A DNA stretch of 39,139 nt from Tessaracoccus bendigoensis DSM 12906 (GTDB lineage: Bacteria; Actinomycetota; Actinomycetes; Propionibacteriales; Propionibacteriaceae). Shown piece after piece: positions 7,699 to 13,607 of this stretch; position 1 is the first letter of the stretch; every line of letters begins with the position of its first letter. The notes beneath the pieces are model-generated. The model saw only the letters and a program-made list of their open reading frames with translations. It was not told the DNA's origin and did not search any database. Location: positions 1 to 39,139 of the forward strand of contig NZ_FQZG01000039.1 of assembly GCF_900141915.1 (NCBI RefSeq), written 5' to 3'. The position numbers and the translations under genes were made by a program.

Positions 7699-8451
7699 TC
7701 AGTTACAGCGCGATGTGATGAAACCGGCAAGTCCTTTGTCTTCCCGGTCGGTCTCCAGGTTCCAGGTGTCCTTGGTGGCTGCCCCGATCATGTGACAGGC
7801 GAGTTGATTGACCGAGCTCGGGGTGTCGAGAAGGGCTTCATACTCCGGCTGGCTGTCGATCAGCTCGGCCATCATGACCGGTGCCAGCGCCACGGCACCG
7901 AGTGGATCGCCGGGGGTGAGATCCCGGGCGAGGCGGGTGGGCGTCACCAGTATCCGGGCGGCCGATTCCCATTCGGCCGACTCCACCAGCGTCGTCCCCG
8001 CGAGGAAGGTGACGGACGTGGCCGCCTCCGGAGCGTCGATCCTGGCCGCTGCCCCATCCGCCCTGAAGGGGGAAACGGTCTCGGCTCCCGCGTCGTCGGT
8101 GGCCGTTGGTCTGGTGAGCAGCCAACCGTTGGCGATCGTGATCCGCCCTGCGACAACCTGCCAGGGCGAGCCGTCGATGGCGATCGTCGGCTCAGGGACG
8201 GCAGGCAGGCTGAGCGCGAGCGATCCGTCGGGCAGTTCCTCGACGCTTGCTGAGGTCGGCAGCACCAGAGTCACGCCCCCGAGGTCGACCGATGTGGTTG
8301 GCTCCGAAGTGGTCGGTGTGACGGCCGGGCTCGTTCTGGGGGTGACGGAGGACGGGGGTGGGGTGGTCGTCGGCGCGGGGGCGTCCGCGGGCGCACAGGA
8401 GGCGAGCACCAACGTCGCGACGACCGCCACCACCCGCGCCGAGAACCCCAT
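7699..8451 (-). CDS. Secreted lipoprotein with a C-terminal DUF2599-like domain
   Basis: A 250-residue protein. The N terminus is a signal peptide ending in the lipobox LVLASC, so Cys18 should be lipidated and the protein exported. Residues about 19-52 form a Thr/Pro/Ser-rich linker. The last 40 residues (QLACHMIGAATKDTWNLE through to the terminal CN) match the DUF2599 pattern of Cys-His, DTWNLE and a closing Cys-Asn; the two cysteines probably form a disulphide. The function of DUF2599 is unknown to me. ATG 8451 is preferred because TATCCT lies six bases upstream and the protein then begins with a proper signal sequence. The gene is divergent from DUF3099. Confidence 0.75.
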   Translation of the reverse strand: MGFSARVVAVVATLVLASCAPADAPAPTTTPPPSSVTPRTSPAVTPTTSEPTTSVDLGGVTLVLPTSASVEELPDGSLALSLPAVPEPTIAIDGSPWQVVAGRITIANGWLLTRPTATDDAGAETVSPFRADGAAARIDAPEAATSVTFLAGTTLVESAEWESAARILVTPTRLARDLTPGDPLGAVALAPVMMAELIDSQPEYEALLDTPSSVNQLACHMIGAATKDTWNLETDREDKGLAGFITSRCN

Positions 8452-8457
8452 CCCAGG

Positions 8458-8463
8458 AGGATA
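8458..8463 (-). promoter_or_regulatory. -10 box of the DUF2599 lipoprotein gene
   Basis: TATCCT, six bases, ATG at 8451; no Shine-Dalgarno site. Leaderless arrangement. Confidence 0.5.
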
Positions 8464-8494
8464 ACTCGGGCAGACGGCCACCACGGGAGGGGCC

Positions 8495-8500
8495 TAAGCT
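8495..8500 (+). promoter_or_regulatory. -10 box of the DUF3099-SURF1-RlmA operon
   Basis: TAAGCT, six bases, ATG at 8507. GGGGG lies between the box and the ATG but is too close to act as a ribosome-binding site, so a leaderless start is favoured. Confidence 0.5.
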
Positions 8501-8506
8501 GGGGGC

Positions 8507-8827
8507 ATGTCCCGCACGCGCGACGCGACGCTCATCACGAACGCGAGTCGCAGCCAGACCCTGGAGCTCGCCGAGCGCCAGAAGCGCTACCTGATCACCA
8601 TGGGTATCCGCACCGGCTGCTTCCTCGCGTTCCTGATCGTGCCGGGTTGGTGGAAGCTGGTGGCCCTCGGAGCGGCCGCGCTGCTGCCTGCCTTCGCCGT
8701 GTTGTTCGCCAACAACGCGGACCATCACGCCCCTACGGCCGCACCGGACGGGGAGGGAGCGCAAGTTCGCGCGATCACCACGGGCGATGTGGTGCGTGGC
8801 ACCGTCGAGGAGGAAACCGACAAGTGA
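8507..8827 (+). CDS. DUF3099 family membrane protein
   Basis: A 106-residue protein with two closely spaced hydrophobic segments (about residues 32-48 and 50-68). It matches the actinobacterial DUF3099 pattern: LITNASRSQTLELAERQKRY, then MGIRTGCFLAFLIVPGWWKL, then LLPAFAVLFANN. The C-terminal 35 residues are polar and acidic. No biochemical function is known to me. The stop overlaps the GTG start of the SURF1 gene (GTGA), so the two are likely co-translated. A role near cytochrome oxidase assembly is only an inference from this neighbour. Confidence 0.8.
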   Translation: MSRTRDATLITNASRSQTLELAERQKRYLITMGIRTGCFLAFLIVPGWWKLVALGAAALLPAFAVLFANNADHHAPTAAPDGEGAQVRAITTGDVVRGTVEEETDK

Positions 8828-9666
8828 ATCGGCAGGTAAGGCGCTGGATCGCGATGGGCGTGCTCGTCGTGATCCTGGTCATCACGTTCATCCAGCTCGG
8901 TGAGTGGCAGCTTCGTCGCCTCGACGAGCGCCGCGACTCGAACGCGACGGTGCAGGCGCACGAGGCGTTGCCGGTGCAGCCGTACCAGGAGGTGATGAAC
9001 CGCGAGATCGACGAGGCCGACCAGTGGTACCGCGTCACGGCGACGGGCTCCTACACCGGCGCCCAGTTCCAGGTGCTGTACCGCTCGTTGGACGGGTCCT
9101 ACGGCAGCGAGGTCGTCGCGGTGCTGGCCACCGATCAGGGCCAGAACCTGCTGGTCAACCGCGGCTTCCTCACCCGGCAGCCCGGGCACCCGGACGGCGA
9201 GATGCCCGCGACGCTTGAGGGCACCGTAACCGTCACCGGCTACGTCCGTCGAAACGACGGCGACGATGAGAACGCCGCGACACCGCACGAGAACCAGGTG
9301 CGGCTCATCAACTCCGATGCCATCGGCAAGGCTCTCGGAGAGGAGGTCGTGAACGGCTACGTCTCGCTGATCGAGTCGACCCCGTCCGATCCCGGAGGAC
9401 TGACTCCGCTGCACTCCCCGAACCTGGAGGACGAAGGGCCACACCTGAGCTACGCCTTCCAGTGGTTCGCCTTCACCGCGATCGCCGTGATCGGCTTGGG
9501 GGTACTGATCAGAGCCGACGTTCGGGACAGGCGGAAGGCGAAGGCCGTCGCCGAACGGGCTGACGCGGCGAGGGAGGGCGCGGCACGAGGAGAGGCGGCG
9601 CCGAAGGATGTGGCACGGGACGGGGTCGGCGAGGAGTCGGAGGGCGTCCGGGAGGAGGCGCGGTGA
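8824..9666 (+). CDS. SURF1-family cytochrome c oxidase assembly protein
   Basis: A 280-residue membrane protein with a short cytoplasmic start, a first membrane helix (about residues 10-25) followed by the family motif LGEWQLRRLDERRD, a large extracytoplasmic domain, and a second helix near 225-245 preceded by HLSYAFQWFAFTAIA. Both motifs are diagnostic of SURF1, which helps insert heme A into oxidase subunit I. The tail after 250 is a charged Ala/Glu/Arg run of low complexity. The GTG at 8824 has GAGGAGG ten bases upstream and overlaps the previous stop. Heme A itself would come from CtaB and CtaA, encoded later in this window. Confidence 0.9.
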   Translation: MNRQVRRWIAMGVLVVILVITFIQLGEWQLRRLDERRDSNATVQAHEALPVQPYQEVMNREIDEADQWYRVTATGSYTGAQFQVLYRSLDGSYGSEVVAVLATDQGQNLLVNRGFLTRQPGHPDGEMPATLEGTVTVTGYVRRNDGDDENAATPHENQVRLINSDAIGKALGEEVVNGYVSLIESTPSDPGGLTPLHSPNLEDEGPHLSYAFQWFAFTAIAVIGLGVLIRADVRDRRKAKAVAERADAAREGAARGEAAPKDVARDGVGEESEGVREEAR

Positions 9667-10454
9667 GCGGTCTCGACTGGACCGCCTGCCCACACTGCCA
9701 CGAGCCACTCACCCGCACCGGTCGAGCCCTGCGCTGCCCCGTCGGGCATTCGTACGACGTGGCTCGCCAGGGCTACGTCAACCTGCTCGGCCAGGCGCCC
9801 CCGGCGAACGCGGACACCGCCGACATGCTGGATGCACGGTCGCGGTTCCTGGCCGCTGGCCACTACGACGAGGTCGCCCTGGCGGTGGCCGGGGGCGTGA
9901 CCGGGCGACGCGTCGTCGAGGTGGGTGCCGGGACGGCGTTCTACCTTTCGTGGGCGCTCGATGAGCACCCGGATGCGGAGGGCCTGGCGACGGACGTGTC
10001 GGTCGCCGCGGCGAAGCGGGCCGCGCGGGCACACCCGAGGGTCGCCGCGGTCGTCGCCGACACCTGGGCGGGGCTGCCGCTCGTCGACGCATCGGTGGAC
10101 ACCATCGTGTGTGTGTTCGCGCCGCGGAACCCGGCCGAGTTCGCCCGCGTGTTGCAGCCGGGCGGCACCCTGGTCGTCGCGCAGCCGGCCGCCGACCACT
10201 TGATCGAGTTGCGCGAACGCTACGGCCTGCTGGGGGTGGCTGCGGACAAGGTCGACCGGTTGGGCGCGGCCTTCCCGGGCTGGACGGTGTCGTCACGTCG
10301 CGAGGTGCGCTCGCGGGCGTCCCTGACGGCCGTCGAGGTCGCCGACCTGATCGCGATGGGCCCCAACGCCTTCCACGGGCTGCCTGGAGAGGTGGGGTCG
10401 GCGGAGGTGCAGGTGTCGGTCGACGTGCTTGCCCTGCGGTCGCCGGGAGGGTGA
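9663..10454 (+). CDS. RlmA-like 23S rRNA (guanine-N1)-methyltransferase
   Basis: A 263-residue S-adenosylmethionine-dependent methyltransferase. The first 45 residues are an RlmA-type zinc ribbon: CPHC (from about residue 9) and then CPVGHSYDVARQGYVNLL. The Rossmann domain has VVEVGAGTAFYL as motif I near 82 and a PPAN-like acceptor strand replaced by CVFAPRNPAEF. Family members modify G745 or G748 of 23S rRNA, and which one cannot be told here. The GTG at 9663 overlaps the SURF1 stop (GTGA) with GAGGAGG upstream. The gene ends 12 bp before a block of palindromic repeats. Confidence 0.83.
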   Translation: MSGLDWTACPHCHEPLTRTGRALRCPVGHSYDVARQGYVNLLGQAPPANADTADMLDARSRFLAAGHYDEVALAVAGGVTGRRVVEVGAGTAFYLSWALDEHPDAEGLATDVSVAAAKRAARAHPRVAAVVADTWAGLPLVDASVDTIVCVFAPRNPAEFARVLQPGGTLVVAQPAADHLIELRERYGLLGVAADKVDRLGAAFPGWTVSSRREVRSRASLTAVEVADLIAMGPNAFHGLPGEVGSAEVQVSVDVLALRSPGG

Positions 10455-10465
10455 GACGAGGCGCC

Positions 10466-10498
10466 GGTTGAGCCGCCTTGCGAGGAACGAGCAAGGCG
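10466..10498. repeat. Palindromic element fragment
   Basis: A single left arm (GGTTGAGCC and a CCTTGC/GCAAGG hairpin) that stops before the GTGACGAAACC end found in full copies. It directly precedes copy B. Confidence 0.8.
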
Positions 10499-10506
10499 CC
10501 CCCGCC

Positions 10507-10646
10507 CGTTGAGCCGCCTTGCGAGGGACGAGCAAGGCGTGACGAAACCCTCGCGACCATACCCAGGGGACTCGTGGACAAGTCCCTGCACCGTGCGCAA
10601 GGTGGTTTCGTCACGGGCCGCTCGTCCCTCACGGCCCGGCTCAACC
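10507..10646. repeat. Nested palindromic intergenic element, copy B
   Basis: 140 bp. The left arm (10507-10549) and right arm (10604-10646) are inverted copies of one consensus, GTTGAGCC to GACGAAACC. The left arm has the inner stem GCCTTGC/GCAAGGC around GAGGGACGA, and the right arm has GGGCCG/CGGCCC. The centre contains a GGGACT/AGTCCC stem. It is nearly identical to copy C and opposite in orientation to copy A. Confidence 0.9.
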
Positions 10647-10653
10647 AGCCGCC

Positions 10654-10792
10654 GGTTGAGCCGCCTTGCGAGGAACGAGCAAGGCGTGACGAAACCCTCG
10701 CGACCATACCCAGGGACTCGTGGTCAGGTCCCTGCACCGTGCGCCAGATGGTTTCGTCACGGGCCGCTCGTCCCTCACGGCCCGGCTCAACC
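10654..10792. repeat. Nested palindromic intergenic element, copy C
   Basis: 139 bp, a direct repeat of copy B starting seven bases after it. The arms are 10654-10696 and 10750-10792. Differences from B are few (for example GAGGAACGA in place of GAGGGACGA in the hairpin loop, and one base fewer in the central CAGGGG run). The remaining 80 bp to the AAA+ ATPase (10793-10872) hold a poly-C run and the -10 box, and nothing else recognised. Confidence 0.9.
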
Positions 10793-10860
10793 GACGCTCC
10801 CCCCCCCAAACTCATACGGCGATTCGTGGAAGCGCTCCCCCGGCTGCTCCCGTCCATCAC

Positions 10861-10866
10861 TACTCT
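10861..10866 (+). promoter_or_regulatory. -10 box of the AAA+ ATPase-GPH-GH13 operon
   Basis: TACTCT, six bases, ATG at 10873; no Shine-Dalgarno site. Leaderless arrangement. Confidence 0.5.
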
Positions 10867-10872
10867 TTCCGC

Positions 10873-12261
10873 ATGGACATCGACGACGACCTGCGCTCGT
10901 TCCTCGCCCAGTTCTCCAAACTTGGCGAACTGGCGAACACCGTGCAACAGGCTGGCGCCGTCACCTCACTCACCGACGCCCTCAGCGCCCACCTTGGCAG
11001 GTCGGCCGAGGAGGTCGCGACCGTCTCGAAGGAGGTCCCCGGCTACCGGTTCGCCGACTACGACGTCGCCTTCGAACTTCTCGCCGGACCCGACGCCACC
11101 CTGATCGGGATCGGCGGCGGCGATCAGCGCCAACACATGTCGCTCGGCGACATGGTCGGAAACCAATGGAACCGGCTCCCGGTCGGCCAGGTCGACTGGG
11201 CCGACATCGCCATCAACGCGACCGAGACCCGGCGGGTCGTGGCGCTCGGAATCCGCCTGTTCAGATTCCACGATCAACCGGTTGCCGTACTCACCAGGCG
11301 AAACTCGCAGATGCACGGCAACGGTCAGGGCGTGATCGAGGTCCTGAGCCCCGACGGGCAGGTCGCCAGCGACCTCATCGCAGAAGCGACCAGGGTCGGG
11401 ATCGAACGCTCCGTCCTTCGTGGCAACGTGATCAGCCTGGAGTTGGTTGGCTACGAAGGCGAGGGCGACGGGTTCCGGTTCATCCCACGACCAGACGTCC
11501 CCGCCGAGGCCGTAATCCTGCCTGAGGGAACCCTTGAACGGGTCACGGGCCACGTGCTGGGCGTGGCTGAGCATGCGGAGATGCTTCGCCGATACGGGCA
11601 GCACCTGAAACGTGGTGTCCTTCTCTACGGGCCACCAGGCACAGGCAAGACCCACACGGTTCGGCACCTGCTCTCGATAGGCACTGGTCACACGGTGATC
11701 CTGCTCTCGGGCCAGACGCTGGAATTCGTGCGGCAGGCCACCTCGATCGCCCGACACCTTCAACCCGCGATCGTGGTGCTCGAAGACTGCGACCTGGTTG
11801 CGATGGGACGCGACTTCGGTCCGGCCGGTCAGCCGTTGCTGTTCGAATTACTCGACGCCCTCGACGGGCTCGACACCGACACCGACATCGCATTCGTGCT
11901 CACCACCAACCGGGTCGACGTGCTGGAGGAGGCGCTCACGCAACGTCCGGGCCGCGTCGACCTCGCCGTCGAGATCGCGCCGCCAGACCAGGAAGCACGC
12001 AGGCGACTGCTGGACCTCTACCAGGGCACGGTCTCGTTCTCCGAGGCCGCCCTCGACGAGGTGGCAAGGCGCAGCGACGCGCACACCGCGTCGTTCTTCA
12101 AGGAACTCATCCGCCGAGCCGTGCTGTACGCCGCGGAAGACGGCCTTGAGCCGACCGACGTGCATCTCCTGTCCGCGCTCGCCGCACTCCAATCGGACCA
12201 GGAGGCGCTGTCGCGCAACCTCGTAGGAGGCTTCATGGACCCGTTCACCGAAGAACTCTGA
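10873..12261 (+). CDS. AAA+ ATPase with an unrecognised N-terminal domain
   Basis: A 462-residue protein. Residues about 1-215 match no family I can name. The AAA module follows: Walker A GPPGTGKT at 253-260, a Walker B of the form VVLEDCD (Glu304-Asp305, so ED rather than DE, as in Bcs1-like and some VCP-like ATPases), sensor 1 FVLTTNRVD, the arginine-finger block QRPGRVDLAVEI, and a C-terminal helical lid. No transmembrane segment or protease domain is attached, so it is probably a remodelling ATPase of unknown client. I start at ATG 10873 because TACTCT sits six bases upstream; open frame continues upstream only through repeat DNA. It overlaps the GPH symporter by one base (TGATG), so the two are translationally coupled. 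Confidence 0.85.
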   Translation: MDIDDDLRSFLAQFSKLGELANTVQQAGAVTSLTDALSAHLGRSAEEVATVSKEVPGYRFADYDVAFELLAGPDATLIGIGGGDQRQHMSLGDMVGNQWNRLPVGQVDWADIAINATETRRVVALGIRLFRFHDQPVAVLTRRNSQMHGNGQGVIEVLSPDGQVASDLIAEATRVGIERSVLRGNVISLELVGYEGEGDGFRFIPRPDVPAEAVILPEGTLERVTGHVLGVAEHAEMLRRYGQHLKRGVLLYGPPGTGKTHTVRHLLSIGTGHTVILLSGQTLEFVRQATSIARHLQPAIVVLEDCDLVAMGRDFGPAGQPLLFELLDALDGLDTDTDIAFVLTTNRVDVLEEALTQRPGRVDLAVEIAPPDQEARRRLLDLYQGTVSFSEAALDEVARRSDAHTASFFKELIRRAVLYAAEDGLEPTDVHLLSALAALQSDQEALSRNLVGGFMDPFTEEL

Positions 12262-13607
12262 TGGGCAACCGCCTGGGGTTCGGGCTCGGCACCCTCGGCC
12301 GCGACGGGCTGGCGGCCATGGTGTCGATGTTCCTCATGTTCTACCTCACGGACGTGTTGGAGATCTCCGGCGCCCAGTTCGCCATGGTCAGCGCCATCAT
12401 GGTCGCGATGAGGGCCTTCGATGCCATCAACGACCCGTTCATGGGTGTCGTCGTCGACAACACCCGGTCGAAGTGGGGCAAGTTCAAGCCGTGGATCCTG
12501 ATCGGCGCGGTTGCCTGGGCGGGTTCCAGCCTGTTGATGTTCGCCGACTTCGGTGTCCGCGGCTGGGGCTACGTCGTGCTGTTCACGGTCGTGTACCTCG
12601 TCTACGAGATCTCCTACACCATCAACGACATCTCCTTCTGGTCGATGTTGCCCTCACTGACCGACGACCAGGCCGAGCGGGAACGAATCGGGGCCGTGGC
12701 GCGGATCTTCGCCAACATCGGCCTGTTCGCCGTCGTCGTCGGCATCCTCCCCGTCACCTCAGCGTTGACGGAGGTCCTGGGATCGGACGAGGCCGCCTGG
12801 TTCGCCGTGGTGTGTGTGCTGGCCGCGCTGATGCTGGCGTTCCAGTCGCTGACGCTGTTGTTCGCCCGCGAACAGGTCAACGCCCCGCAAGAGCACACCA
12901 GGCTGCGCGAACTGTTCGGCGTGATCGGCCGCAACGACCAACTGCTGTGGGTCACGCTGGCGATGGTCGCCTTCATGACCGGCTACGGCATCACCACCTC
13001 GCTCGGCGTCTACTACTTCAAGTACATCGTCGGCAACGAGGGCGCATACTCGATCTTCGCCGCCATCCTCGCGGTTGCCCAGATCACCGCGCTCATCTGC
13101 TTCCCCGCGATCTCGAAACGGCTGCGCCGCGGCCAGATCCATCTCCTGGCCAGCACGCTGATGACGGTCGGCTACCTCGTGTTCCTGTTCGCCGGCACCT
13201 CGCTTGTGATCACGGGAGTCGCGGGCGTGCTGCTGTTCACCGGCCAGGGCATGATCCAGCTGCTGATGGTGATGTTCATCGCCGACAGCGTGGAGTACGG
13301 CGAGTGGAAACTCGGTCGCCGCAACGAGTCGATCACGTTCTCGCTGCAACCCTTCATCTACAAGTTGAGCAACGCGTTCGCCGTCGCGGTGGTCAGCATC
13401 ACCGTCCTGGCCACCGGCATCGACACCGCCAAGTCCGCGGCCGACGTCGGCACCGGTTCGGCCTGGCTGTTCCGCGTCTCGATGATGGTGGCGCCCATGC
13501 TGCTTGTGATCGCGAGCTACCTTGTGATGCGGGCGAAATACGTCATCGACGAGGACAGGTACGCACAGATCCTCGCCGACCTGACCATCAGGAGGTCCGG
13601 TGGCTGA
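12261..13607 (+). CDS. GPH-family (glycoside-pentoside-hexuronide) cation symporter
   Basis: A 448-residue permease with about twelve hydrophobic segments, of the major facilitator clan. Typical GPH features are the opening GNRLGFGLGTLGRDGLAAM, the first-loop motif AFDAINDPFMGVVVDNTRSK followed by WGKFKPWIL, the SFWSMLPSLTDDQAERERIG loop, and DSVEYGEWKLGRRNESI near residue 350. GPH carriers import oligosaccharides or glycosides with H+ or Na+. Because the next gene encodes a GH13 alpha-glucosidase, an alpha-linked glucose oligomer is the likely cargo (inference). The start overlaps the AAA+ stop by one base. The end overlaps the GH13 start by 8 bp. Confidence 0.9.
   Translation: MGNRLGFGLGTLGRDGLAAMVSMFLMFYLTDVLEISGAQFAMVSAIMVAMRAFDAINDPFMGVVVDNTRSKWGKFKPWILIGAVAWAGSSLLMFADFGVRGWGYVVLFTVVYLVYEISYTINDISFWSMLPSLTDDQAERERIGAVARIFANIGLFAVVVGILPVTSALTEVLGSDEAAWFAVVCVLAALMLAFQSLTLLFAREQVNAPQEHTRLRELFGVIGRNDQLLWVTLAMVAFMTGYGITTSLGVYYFKYIVGNEGAYSIFAAILAVAQITALICFPAISKRLRRGQIHLLASTLMTVGYLVFLFAGTSLVITGVAGVLLFTGQGMIQLLMVMFIADSVEYGEWKLGRRNESITFSLQPFIYKLSNAFAVAVVSITVLATGIDTAKSAADVGTGSAWLFRVSMMVAPMLLVIASYLVMRAKYVIDEDRYAQILADLTIRRSGG

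Noticed and set aside
10466-10792. Insertion sequence remnant
   Set aside because: No transposase frame, no target-site duplication, and each unit is only about 140 bp with internal hairpins, so a REP/MITE-like intergenic element is a better description.
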